64,000 nt of DNA, taken from assembly GCF_023923225.1 (NCBI RefSeq), contig NZ_CP099489.1:2604001-2668000 (forward strand). The letters are read 5' to 3'. The notes under the pieces are model-generated. The model saw nothing but the letters and a program-made list of their open reading frames with translations, was not told where the DNA came from and ran no database searches. Of this stretch, positions 43,402-50,710 are shown piece by piece (positions within the stretch are counted from its first letter, which is position 1; every line of letters starts with the position of its first letter). The stretch comes from Ornithinimicrobium faecis. GTDB taxonomy: Bacteria > Actinomycetota > Actinomycetes > Actinomycetales > Dermatophilaceae. The translations under genes and the position numbers were made by a program.

Positions 43402-43962
43402 ATGAAGATCGGCATCATCATCGGATCCGTCCGCGACGACCGCAAGGGCGATGACGTGGGCGCCTGGCTCAGCAAACTGGCGCAGGACCGCGACACCGAC
43501 GCGACCTATGAGGTCATCGATCTGCGTGCGTTCGACCTTCCGGTCCTCACCTCCGCGACGGTCCCCGGTGCGGCCAACCGGCAGTATGACGACGAGCGGG
43601 TCACCCGGTGGGGCCAGACGATCGATGGTTACGACGGATTCATCTTCGTGACACCGGAGTACAACCACGGCGTCCCGGGCGGCTTCAAGAACGGCTTCGA
43701 CTGCATCTATCCCGAGTGGGTCAAGAAGGCGGTCGCCTTCGTGTCCTACGGCGCGCTCTCGGGCGCCCGGGCGGTCGAGGCGTGGCGCATCGTGGTCGCC
43801 AATGCCGACATGTATGACATCCGGGCGCAGGTCGCGCTGAGCACCTTCACCGAGTTCGACGGCGAGACCTTCACCCCGGCGGACCGGAACGCCGAAGAGG
43901 CAGCTGACCTGTTCGCCTCCCTCGAGGCCGCCACGGCGGCGCTCGCCACGCTGCGCGGCTGA
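43402..43962 (+). CDS. NADPH-dependent FMN reductase-family protein
   Basis: A 186-residue flavodoxin-fold protein. The FMN phosphate loop is IIIGSVRDDRKGDDVG, the isoalloxazine-binding motif is VTPEYNHGVPGGFKNGFD, and SYGALSGARAVEAWR is typical. It would reduce flavins, quinones or azo compounds with NADPH; the physiological substrate is unknown. AAGGAG precedes the ATG at 43402. It stands alone, divergent from the hydrolase. Confidence 0.9.
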   Translation: MKIGIIIGSVRDDRKGDDVGAWLSKLAQDRDTDATYEVIDLRAFDLPVLTSATVPGAANRQYDDERVTRWGQTIDGYDGFIFVTPEYNHGVPGGFKNGFDCIYPEWVKKAVAFVSYGALSGARAVEAWRIVVANADMYDIRAQVALSTFTEFDGETFTPADRNAEEAADLFASLEAATAALATLRG

Positions 43963-44043
43963 CGTGGGCCGTCCTTGCCTTCGCGCCAGCTGGGCTGTGG
44001 ACAACTTCCGGCTGACGTCAGACGACCGCCGTAGACTTGGGTC

Positions 44044-44295
44044 ATGAGTCTGGATGCTGCGTCGGTTGAACGAGGGCTCCTTGCCCTCGATCCAGAGGAG
44101 CGTGCCGCAGTGATCCGGCAGGGCTTGCTCAGCCTGGACACTTCCCACGACATGGACCACGCTGACGTCCAAAATGCCTGGTACACAGAGGTCCACCACC
44201 GTGTGGATTCGTATGTCAACGGCGATGAGCCACTGGTCGATGCCGGTGAACAGCTCGCCCGCCTCAGGGCGCAACTCCTCGCTCGGGACCAGTGA
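44044..44295 (+). CDS. Putative antitoxin of a ParE-type pair
   Basis: The 83-residue acidic/helical protein resembles the addiction-module component family: LDPEERAAVIRQGLLSLD in the N-terminal half and AWYTEVHHRVDSYVNG, then a helical tail. Such proteins neutralise ParE/RelE-fold toxins encoded directly downstream. The ATG is 6 nt after TAGACT (44032-44037), a likely leaderless and autoregulated promoter. The stop overlaps the start of the toxin fragment by 4 nt. Confidence 0.7.
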   Translation: MSLDAASVERGLLALDPEERAAVIRQGLLSLDTSHDMDHADVQNAWYTEVHHRVDSYVNGDEPLVDAGEQLARLRAQLLARDQ

Positions 44296-44395
44296 CCCTG
44301 CAGCCGCGCGAGCTCATTGAGGCCGCGGCCGAGCTCGACGCCGCGGTCGAGTGGTACTCCAACAGGCACCGCCGCGCCATCGCGTCCGCGACTAA
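44292..44395 (+). pseudogene. Truncated ParE-type toxin
   Basis: A GTG overlapping the antitoxin stop opens VTLQPRELIEAAAELDAAVE WYSNRHRRAI, the typical first helix of a ParE/RelE toxin (helix rich in Ala/Glu with WY). After about 30 codons the similarity stops where the minus-strand ribonuclease gene ends (stop at 44399). The frame stays open only as an antisense shadow of that gene. The toxin therefore lacks its beta-sheet core and should be inactive. Confidence 0.65.
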
Positions 44396-44398
44396 CCG

Positions 44399-45835
44399 TC
44401 ACACAATCCGGAAGCGCACCTGCTGCGTGGCGATGTCTGCCTCGACGAGCTCGACGCGGACCTCGCTGCCCAGTTCGGCCTGCCCCTCGGCGACCGCGTT
44501 GACCGCCGGCTCGGTGAGCTGCACCTGCCAGCCATTCTTGCCGGCGTCGTCGACCACGACCGCGTCAAACTGCTCGCCGACCCGGTGCGCCAGAACGGCG
44601 GCCTCGGTGGCGTCGGTGCAGGCCCGCTCCACGGCCTTCGCCAGTCGCCCCGAGTCATTCATGATCTCCGGCAGCGTCGGCAGCGCCTCGCGTGCCCACG
44701 CCGGCACGTCCTGCCCCTGAGTCAGCGCCTCGCAGACCACCAGCACAAACCGGTCGATCAGGCGGCGCAGCGGCGCTGTGACGTGGGTGTAGGGCGCGGC
44801 GATCGCGGCCTGCTCCGTCTGCTCCGGCGGGGTCCCGTCGAACGCCTCATAGCTCGCGCCGCGGAACAGCGCCGTCGCGTCGTGGATGATCGCCAGGTGC
44901 TGGGGGTCGGTGCGGTCCAGCGTGCGCAGAAAGTCGCCATAGGCCAACCCCTTCGGCCAGTCCACCCCCAGAGCCTTCACCTGTCGGCGGAACCGGGCCA
45001 CGTCACGCTGCTCCGCCGGGGGCATAGTGCGCAGGATCCCGACCTCGCCCTCGAGCATGATCTCGGCGGCGACCATCCCGGTGAGCAGGCTGATCTGCGC
45101 GTTCCAGTCCTCCACCGGCAGCAGCGGCCGGAACTGCAGGGCGTAGGTGCCGTCGTCCTTGACGTGCACCTCCTGCTCCGGCATCGGCAGGCTGGCCCCA
45201 CCGCGCTCGGACTCGCGACGGATCCGGTGCTCCCCCACCTCCTTGAGCAGCAGCAGGGTCTCCTCCGCGTCACCGCCGTCGATCAGCCCCTGCACCTCCT
45301 CATAGGTGTAGCGCCGCACCGACCGCACCATCGCGCGATAGAGCTCGGCACTGTCCCGGGTCCCGTCGGGCTTCAGGCGCATGTCCCAGACGTATGCCGG
45401 ACGGCTGGCCTCGGGGAGCAGGCTCGCCGCCCCCTCGCTCACCTCGGTGGGGTGCAACGGCACCCGGGTGTCGGGGCAGTAGATCGTCTGGCCGCGCAGC
45501 CGCACCTCGGTGTCCAGGGCGCCGCTGGGCTCGACGAAGGCTGGCACGTCGGCGATGGCATACCTGATGCGATATCCTTCACCGGCACGCTCAATGTGCA
45601 TCGCCTGGTCCAGGTCCATCGAGCCGGGCGGGTCGATCGTGATGAACGCCAGGCCCGTCTCGTCCCGCTCGGGCAGGTCCGGGTTCTCGACCGCGGCCCG
45701 TGCCTCCGCGAGCGCGGCCTCGGGGAACTCGTCCCGCACCTCCATGCTCGTCCTGATGTCCGCGAATGCCCGCTCGAGAGCGGTGCCGTCCGGGGTCGTG
45801 CGGTCGTCGTGGATCCTCGTCGCTCGCTGGGCCAT
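44399..45835 (-). CDS. RNB-domain ribonuclease (RNase II/R family)
   Basis: The 478-residue exoribonuclease has the RNB active site ITIDPPGSMDLDQAMHIER, with Asp residues for magnesium, and the RNA-clamp region YTHVTAPLRRLIDRFVLV. It lacks the long N-terminal cold-shock domains of E. coli RNase R and has a short C-terminal beta domain (GWQVQLTEPAVNAVAEG). This compact form is common in actinobacteria. It degrades RNA 3' to 5'. Its 3' end borders the toxin fragment, so a deletion probably brought the two together. Confidence 0.92.
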   Translation of the reverse strand: MAQRATRIHDDRTTPDGTALERAFADIRTSMEVRDEFPEAALAEARAAVENPDLPERDETGLAFITIDPPGSMDLDQAMHIERAGEGYRIRYAIADVPAFVEPSGALDTEVRLRGQTIYCPDTRVPLHPTEVSEGAASLLPEASRPAYVWDMRLKPDGTRDSAELYRAMVRSVRRYTYEEVQGLIDGGDAEETLLLLKEVGEHRIRRESERGGASLPMPEQEVHVKDDGTYALQFRPLLPVEDWNAQISLLTGMVAAEIMLEGEVGILRTMPPAEQRDVARFRRQVKALGVDWPKGLAYGDFLRTLDRTDPQHLAIIHDATALFRGASYEAFDGTPPEQTEQAAIAAPYTHVTAPLRRLIDRFVLVVCEALTQGQDVPAWAREALPTLPEIMNDSGRLAKAVERACTDATEAAVLAHRVGEQFDAVVVDDAGKNGWQVQLTEPAVNAVAEGQAELGSEVRVELVEADIATQQVRFRIV

Positions 45836-45885
45836 TGCGCCACCCTACGCAGATCATGGCCCGGTGCGCTCGGCATACTGATGGG

Positions 45886-46905
45886 GTGATCCCCACGACC
45901 GAACTCGGTGACCAGCTGACCGTCAGCTCCCTCGGCTTTGGCGGGATGGGCCTGACGCAGGTCTATGGCGGCACCACGCCGGAGGCTGCGCTGGCAACGA
46001 TCCACGCCACGACCGACCTGGGGGTGACCCTCCTGGACACCGCCGACGTCTATGGCGAGCCGCGGCCCGGCACGTCGGGTCCACCCGGCACGAACGAGGA
46101 GTTGTTCGGGCAGGTGCTGGCGACGCGCCGCTCCGAGGTGCAGATCGCGACGAAGTTCGGCATCACCGGAGCGGTCGGCGACGGCATCCCGACACGCGGC
46201 GACGCGGCCTATGTCCAGGCCGCCTGCGAGGCGAGTCTGCGCCGGCTCGGGGTGGAGACCATCGATCTCTATTATCTGCATCGCCGTGAGCTGGACCGCC
46301 CGATCGAGGAGACCGTCGGCGCTATGGCCGACCTGGTGCGGCAGGGCAAGGTGGCGCACCTGGGGCTCTCGGAGGTCACCGGTCCCGAGTTGCGAGCGGC
46401 CGCAGCAGTGCACCCGATCGCTGCCGTGCAGAGCGAGTGGAGCCTGTGGTCACGCGACGTCGAGACCCACGTCATCCCGGCTGCTGTCGAGGTGGGCGCC
46501 GGGTTCGTGCCCTACTCACCGCTGGGTCGTGGCTTCCTCACCGGCGCGCTCACGAAGGAGTCGATCGCGGGCACGATGCTGGCCGGTCAGGCCCGCTTCG
46601 ATGAGCACTTCGAGGTCAACCAGCGGGTCGTTGAGGTCGTCCGGTCCGTGGCCGCCGACGTCGGGGCCACTCCGGCGCAGGTCGCCCTGGCCTGGCTCTA
46701 TGCCCAGGGCCAGCGGCTGGGGATCCCGGTCGTGCCGATCCCTGGCACGCGCCGCGCCGAGCGGATGGCCGAGAACGCTGGCGCTCTGTCCATCACGCTG
46801 AGCGAGGATCACCTGTCCCGGCTGGACACCGTGGCGGAGGCTGTGCAGGGCGGTCGCAACCTGGGCTTCGCGGGCCCGACCTGGATCTCCGCAGGTCGGG
46901 AGTAG
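45886..46905 (+). CDS. Aldo/keto reductase
   Basis: A 339-residue TIM-barrel oxidoreductase. Catalytic Asp and Tyr lie in LLDTADVYGEPRPGTSG, Lys in IATKFGI and His in YYLHRREL. The NADPH-binding tail is IPVVPIPGTRRAERMAENAG. It reduces carbonyls such as aldehydes; the substrate is unknown. The GTG at 45886 follows CATACT (45874-45879) by 6 nt and is preferred over upstream starts that lack family similarity. A remnant of yaaA begins 4 nt after its stop. Confidence 0.92.
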   Translation: MIPTTELGDQLTVSSLGFGGMGLTQVYGGTTPEAALATIHATTDLGVTLLDTADVYGEPRPGTSGPPGTNEELFGQVLATRRSEVQIATKFGITGAVGDGIPTRGDAAYVQAACEASLRRLGVETIDLYYLHRRELDRPIEETVGAMADLVRQGKVAHLGLSEVTGPELRAAAAVHPIAAVQSEWSLWSRDVETHVIPAAVEVGAGFVPYSPLGRGFLTGALTKESIAGTMLAGQARFDEHFEVNQRVVEVVRSVAADVGATPAQVALAWLYAQGQRLGIPVVPIPGTRRAERMAENAGALSITLSEDHLSRLDTVAEAVQGGRNLGFAGPTWISAGRE

Positions 46906-46908
46906 TCC

Positions 46909-46944
46909 GCGTGCTGATCCTGCTGCCCCTGTCGGAGTCCAAGA
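46909..46944 (+). pseudogene. 5' fragment of yaaA (duplicate)
   Basis: These 36 nt match the start of the intact yaaA gene (47668-47703) with 2 mismatches: both read GCGTGCTGATCCTGCTGCCC followed by near-identical codons for SESK. Translation gives VLILLPLSESK, then the similarity fades. The vapBC-like pair lies exactly between this fragment and the intact gene. Confidence 0.8.
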
Positions 46945-46965
46945 AGAGGGACGACCGCCGCGGAC

Positions 46966-47361
46966 TCAGCCTGGGATCGGGCCGCCCCACCACGTTGGCA
47001 CTGGGTAACGGTCCAGGGTCCGGTCGGCCGTAACCAGGATGGCGTTCTCCGCCAGACCCTGAGCCACAAGAAGTCGATCGAAGGGGTCGCGGTGGTGCCA
47101 CGGCAGTGCCTCGACACCGACCGCGTGCTCGGCTGTGACTGGAAGGTGCTCAAAGTCGAGGCTCATCAGTGTGCGGTGCCACGACTCGGCGATCTGCAAC
47201 TTGCCGAGCGATCGCTTGATCGCGATCTCCCACACAGAGGCGGCGCTGACGAAAACCGCCGCAGACGGACTGGACACGGCGTCCGCAACGTCGTGGGGCA
47301 CAGATCTGCGCTGGTTGAGCAGGAGCCAGATCACCACATTCGTGTCGAGCAGCAGCCTCAT
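46966..47361 (-). CDS. VapC-like PIN-domain toxin
   Basis: The 131-residue PIN-domain ribonuclease has the acidic metal-binding residues Asp6 (LLLDTNVVIWLL), Glu45 (VSAASVWEIAIKR), Asp92/Asp95 (HHRDPFDRLLVAQ) and Asp113 (VTADRTLDRY). VapC toxins cut tRNA or rRNA until neutralised. The gene overlaps its antitoxin by 4 nt (ATGA), and the catalytic set looks intact. It lies between the yaaA fragment and intact yaaA. Confidence 0.9.
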   Translation of the reverse strand: MRLLLDTNVVIWLLLNQRRSVPHDVADAVSSPSAAVFVSAASVWEIAIKRSLGKLQIAESWHRTLMSLDFEHLPVTAEHAVGVEALPWHHRDPFDRLLVAQGLAENAILVTADRTLDRYPVPTWWGGPIPG

Positions 47362-47579
47362 GACACGTAGGGCTCGAAGTCATCCAGCGGCTCGTCGAAC
47401 TCGGACGTCAGTTCCCCATCGAGGTCACCCCAGATGTTCCGGCGTTCGGTGATCACCGGGGCGGGGCCGAGCACCGCGACCCTGGTGCGCCCACGGCGGA
47501 TCACCACAGTCTCTCCCGCCTCAACCCTGCGGAGCAGCCGGGAGAGGTGCGTTTTGGCTTCCTGGACCGTGACCTCCAT
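47358..47579 (-). CDS. Phd/YefM-type antitoxin
   Basis: The 73-residue product begins MEVTVQEAKTHLSRLLRRVE and contains AGETVVIRRGRTRVAVLGPA, the DNA-binding Phd/YefM fold, with an acidic C-terminus (FDEPLDDFEPYVS) that would occupy the toxin active site. The ATG at 47579 is 6 nt after TATTAT, so the mRNA is probably leaderless. A perfect palindrome overlaps the -35. It is coupled to the toxin by an ATGA overlap. Confidence 0.88.
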   Translation of the reverse strand: MEVTVQEAKTHLSRLLRRVEAGETVVIRRGRTRVAVLGPAPVITERRNIWGDLDGELTSEFDEPLDDFEPYVS

Positions 47580-47585
47580 CTCCTG

Positions 47586-47616
47586 ATAATAGGTCGACCA
47601 ACTTGACCAGGTCAAG
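47586..47616 (-). promoter_or_regulatory. Promoter and operator of the vapBC-like module
   Basis: Minus-strand TTGACC (47610-47615) and TATTAT (47586-47591) are 18 nt apart. The palindrome CTTGACC-T-GGTCAAG (47602-47616) covers the -35, the expected place for an antitoxin/toxin complex to repress its own operon. Confidence 0.7.
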
Positions 47617-47669
47617 CTTTTGGCACCCCAAGGACTGCCGCCCGGTCGGGCTCTGGCTACTCTGCCTGC

Positions 47670-48422
47670 GTGCTGATCCTGCTGCCCCCGTCGGAGTCTA
47701 AGACCGGCCGCACCCGCGGGCGCCCCCTCGACCTGGAGCGCCTCTCGCTGCCCGGACTCACCGCGGCCCGTGCCGCCCTCCTCGGCCCGGTTGCCGAGGT
47801 CAGCGGCCGCCCCGCCGCCGCAGACCTGCTCGGCGTGAGCCCGAACCTGACCGAGGAGATCGCCCGGAACACCCGGCTCACGACGGCGCCGAGCGTGCCG
47901 ACCGCGGACCTCTACACCGGCGTGCTCTATGACGCCCTCGACCTGGCCTCGCTCGATGCCACGGCACGGCGGCGCGCCAACCGTCGGGTCCTGGTGATCT
48001 CGGCCCTGTTCGGTGCCCTGCGCCTGACCGACCGGGTGCCGCCCTATCGCCTCTCGATGGCGGTCAACGTCCCGGGTGTGGGACCGCTGGCTGGGCACTG
48101 GCGACAGCCGCTGGCCCAGGAGTTGCCGGCCGTGGTCGGGCGCGGCCTGGTCATCGACTGCCGGTCAAGCACGTATGCCGCAGCCTGGGTTCCCCAGGGG
48201 GACCTGGCTCGTCGTTGGGTCCAGATCCGGGTGCCGGGTGCCACCCACATGGCCAAGCACACCCGAGGACTGGTCACCCGTGCACTGTGTCAGTCACAGC
48301 AGGACCCGCGGACACCCAGCGGACTGGCCGAGGTGCTCGCCGAGGCTTTCCGCGTGGAGCTCCACCAGCCAGCCAGCGCCACCAAGCCCTGGGTCCTCGA
48401 CGTGCACACACCCAAGAGTTGA
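47670..48422 (+). CDS. yaaA: YaaA/DUF328 peroxide-stress protein
   Basis: A 250-residue UPF0246 protein starting MLILLPPSESKTGRTRGRPL. Family blocks include LYTGVLYDALDLASL, LVISALFGALRLTDRVPPYR and a C-terminal AWVPQGDLARRWVQ region. E. coli YaaA lowers free iron and protects DNA during peroxide stress; the same role here is inferred. The GTG start is 6 nt after TACTCT (47658-47663). Its 5' end is duplicated at 46909, beyond the inserted vapBC. Confidence 0.9.
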   Translation: MLILLPPSESKTGRTRGRPLDLERLSLPGLTAARAALLGPVAEVSGRPAAADLLGVSPNLTEEIARNTRLTTAPSVPTADLYTGVLYDALDLASLDATARRRANRRVLVISALFGALRLTDRVPPYRLSMAVNVPGVGPLAGHWRQPLAQELPAVVGRGLVIDCRSSTYAAAWVPQGDLARRWVQIRVPGATHMAKHTRGLVTRALCQSQQDPRTPSGLAEVLAEAFRVELHQPASATKPWVLDVHTPKS

Positions 48423-48466
48423 CGACGCAGCCGCGCTCGCGCCAGACGGTGACGGTTCCCCGCGTG

Positions 48467-48562
48467 CACCCAGACAGGAAACGTCACAGCCGCTTGTGCA
48501 AACGTGCAGGTCAGCGACCTGCACTTCCGCGGTCCCACTGACTTTGCCTGTTCGGGTGCACG
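48467..48562. repeat. 96-nt structured repeat, copy 1
   Basis: Starts CACCCAGACAGG and ends TTCGGGTGCACG, and lies 45 nt after the yaaA stop. Its centre is a perfect 9-bp hairpin, GTGCAGGTC-AGC-GACCTGCAC (48504-48524), and its outer ends (GTGCACCC/GGGTGCAC) also pair. It aligns without gaps to copy 2 (49387-49482) with 14 mismatches by eye. One hairpin difference is compensatory. Confidence 0.85.
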
Positions 48563-48635
48563 CCCCGCGGGTCCCGCCCGGGTGCTCGTGGGCCTGAGCT
48601 CAACCCAGTTGGGACCGCGCGATAGGGTCTGCCCC

Positions 48636-49325
48636 ATGAGCCCGGAGCCGCCCCCGCCCGGCTCGACTGGTGTGGACGAGTCTCCTGGTGTGGGGCGCTC
48701 TGCTGGTGCGGTCGGCTCGACTGGTGTGGACCGGTCTGGCGTGGCCCGCGGCGGCCGAACGGTGCTGGCGTGCCTGGCCTGGCTGCTGCTGTGGCACCTC
48801 ACCCCGGGGCTGCTCGCCAACGGGATCGGAACGTTGGTCTCGGAGGATGCCAGCATCGCGACGCTCGTCGAGTGCGGAGTTGCGCTGATCGTGCTGGCCG
48901 TGTTGCTCGCAACGCACCGTCGTCGCAACACCGTCCTGTTCGCCCGTTCCCGGCTGATGTGGTTGTATGCGCTGCCGGCCGTGTTGGCGCTGGTGCTGCC
49001 GCTGCACTATGGCCTGCCGCTGCCGGTGGGGGTCTACATCTTCTGGATGACGGTGTCGGTGCTCTGGCAGAACTACCTGACCTTTGGATTGCTGCAGAGT
49101 TATCTGCGCGATGACCTCCCCGCCTGGCTGACCATCGTGGTCGTGACGACGACGTTCTGGCTGGGCCACGTCGTCGCCCTGCCCGATCAGTTCGGGCCAG
49201 GCAACCCGCTGGCGAGCCTGCCGATCGTCGCCATGGGGGCGGTGTTCGCGCTGCTGCGCGCCAGGCTGGGCACCTTGCACCTGCTCTTGGTGCTGCACCT
49301 GACCTTCTACTTCATCTTTGCCTGA
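48636..49325 (+). CDS. CPBP-like membrane protein lacking catalytic residues
   Basis: A 229-residue membrane protein with about six hydrophobic helices after an N-terminal Gly/Ser-rich region (STGVDESPGVG, repeated as GSTGVDRSG). WQNYLTFGLLQSYL aligns with the CPBP motif EExxxRG.LQ, but both Glu are replaced by Gln and Asn. FWLGH and a final HLTFYF resemble motifs 2 and 3. It is therefore probably a non-proteolytic member. The ATG lies 7 nt after TAGGGT (48623-48628). It sits between the two 96-nt repeats. Confidence 0.6.
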   Translation: MSPEPPPPGSTGVDESPGVGRSAGAVGSTGVDRSGVARGGRTVLACLAWLLLWHLTPGLLANGIGTLVSEDASIATLVECGVALIVLAVLLATHRRRNTVLFARSRLMWLYALPAVLALVLPLHYGLPLPVGVYIFWMTVSVLWQNYLTFGLLQSYLRDDLPAWLTIVVVTTTFWLGHVVALPDQFGPGNPLASLPIVAMGAVFALLRARLGTLHLLLVLHLTFYFIFA

Positions 49326-49386
49326 TCCGTGTCGACGTCGCGGCACTTATCGCGGCTCTGCCATCGGGGATCCGCCGCGGGGCGGA

Positions 49387-49482
49387 CACCCAGACAGGCA
49401 ACGTCCCAGCCGCTTGCACAAACGCGCAGGTCAGCGGCCTGCGCTGCCGCGGGCCGGCTCACGTTGGCTGTTCGGGTGCACG
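49387..49482. repeat. 96-nt structured repeat, copy 2
   Basis: Same length and orientation as copy 1, located 61 nt after the CPBP-like stop and 12 nt before the metB stop. Its hairpin is GCGCAGGTC-AGC-GGCCTGCGC (49424-49444): the T-A pair of copy 1 has become C-G, and another pair has become a T-G wobble, so the fold is kept while the sequence changes. Confidence 0.85.
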
Positions 49483-49494
49483 GTGCAGGGCGGC

Positions 49495-50640
49495 TCAGCC
49501 GAGGCGGTCGAGGGCCTGCTGCACGTCGGCGACCAGGTCGGCCTCGTCCTCGATGCCCACCGAGAGCCGGATGATGTTGTCCGCCACCTCGAGCTCGGTG
49601 CCACGCACGGAGGCGTGGGTCATCTCGGCCGGATAGTTGACCAGCGACTCGACGCCGCCGAGGCTCTCGGCGAGCTGGAAGACCGACATCGACTCGGCAA
49701 ACTGTCGGGCAGCTGCGGCTCCCCCGGCCAGCGCGAGCGAGACCATGCCGCCGAAGTTGCTCATCTGCCTGGCCGCGATCTCGTGACCGGGGTGGTCTGC
49801 CAGACCGGGGTAGTACACCTGCTCAACGGCCGGGTGCCCGACCAGCGACTGGGCGATCGCGGCCGCGTTGGAGCTGTGCTTGTCCATCCGCAGCGCGAGG
49901 GTCTTGATGCCGCGGATGGTCAGGAAGACCTCCCACGGCGCGGAGACGCCTCCGGCCGCGAACTGCAGGAACTGGACCTTCTCGCCCAACTCCTTGCCCG
50001 CGGTGACGACGACGCCGCCGAGGACGTCGGAGTGACCGCCCAGGTATTTCGTCGCCGAGTGCACGACAGCATCGGCGCCGAGCGCGATCGGCGTCTGCAG
50101 GGCCGGTGAGGCAAAGGTGTTGTCGACGACCACGGTCAGGCCGTGCTCGTGTCCCAGCGCGGCGACCGCCTCCAGGTCGGTGATCTTCATCAGCGGGTTG
50201 CTGGGCGTCTCCACCCAGAGCACCTTGGTCTCCGGGCGGATCGCAGCGCGCACCGCGTCGAGGTCACTCATCTCCGCGGTGCTCAGCTGGACACCCCACG
50301 GCACGAGGATCTGGTTGACGAGCCGGTGCGTGCCGCCATAGACATCGTTGCCCATCAGCACGTGGTCGCCCGGGGACAGCAGTGCCCGCAGCAGCGCGTC
50401 CTCGGCGGCCAGTCCCGACGCGAAGGACAAGCCCTGCGCGCCACCCTCGAGGTCGGCGACCAGCTCCTGCAGCGCATCACGCGTGGGGTTGGTGCCACGG
50501 GCGTATTCGTAGCCGTTGCGCAGGCCTCCGACGTGCTCCTGCACGAAGGTGGAGGTCTGATAGACCGGCGGGATCACCGCTCCGGTCGTGGGGTCGAAGG
50601 CCTGGCCGGCGTGGATGGCGCGGGTGGAGAATCCGGACAC
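49495..50640 (-). CDS. metB: Cystathionine gamma-synthase
   Basis: The 381-residue PLP enzyme of the Cys/Met metabolism family joins cysteine to an activated homoserine. PLP-binding Lys198 lies in VVHSATKYLGGHSDV, and YARGTNPTRDALQ and VVDNTFASPALQTP are conserved. Family members can act as gamma-lyases; beside cbs, either direction of transsulfuration is possible. It lies about 60 nt downstream of cbs in the same direction. Confidence 0.92.
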   Translation of the reverse strand: MSGFSTRAIHAGQAFDPTTGAVIPPVYQTSTFVQEHVGGLRNGYEYARGTNPTRDALQELVADLEGGAQGLSFASGLAAEDALLRALLSPGDHVLMGNDVYGGTHRLVNQILVPWGVQLSTAEMSDLDAVRAAIRPETKVLWVETPSNPLMKITDLEAVAALGHEHGLTVVVDNTFASPALQTPIALGADAVVHSATKYLGGHSDVLGGVVVTAGKELGEKVQFLQFAAGGVSAPWEVFLTIRGIKTLALRMDKHSSNAAAIAQSLVGHPAVEQVYYPGLADHPGHEIAARQMSNFGGMVSLALAGGAAAARQFAESMSVFQLAESLGGVESLVNYPAEMTHASVRGTELEVADNIIRLSVGIEDEADLVADVQQALDRLG

Positions 50641-50671
50641 GTCAGAGATTTCCGTTCACTCGGTGGTGGTG

Positions 50672-50710
50672 CTGGTGCTCACTGGGACAGACTGGTGCTC
50701 ACTGGGACAG
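50672..50710. repeat. 20-nt tandem duplication of the cbs 3' end
   Basis: Two copies of CTGGTGCTCACTGGGACAG(A/G) follow each other directly (50672-50691 and 50692-50710). The right copy contains the cbs stop codon, and the left repeats it downstream of the gene. Confidence 0.85.

Noticed and set aside
44399..44720. The continued plus-strand frame after the toxin fragment as full-length toxin
   Set aside because: Beyond about 44395 it is antisense to the ribonuclease gene and has no toxin-like composition.
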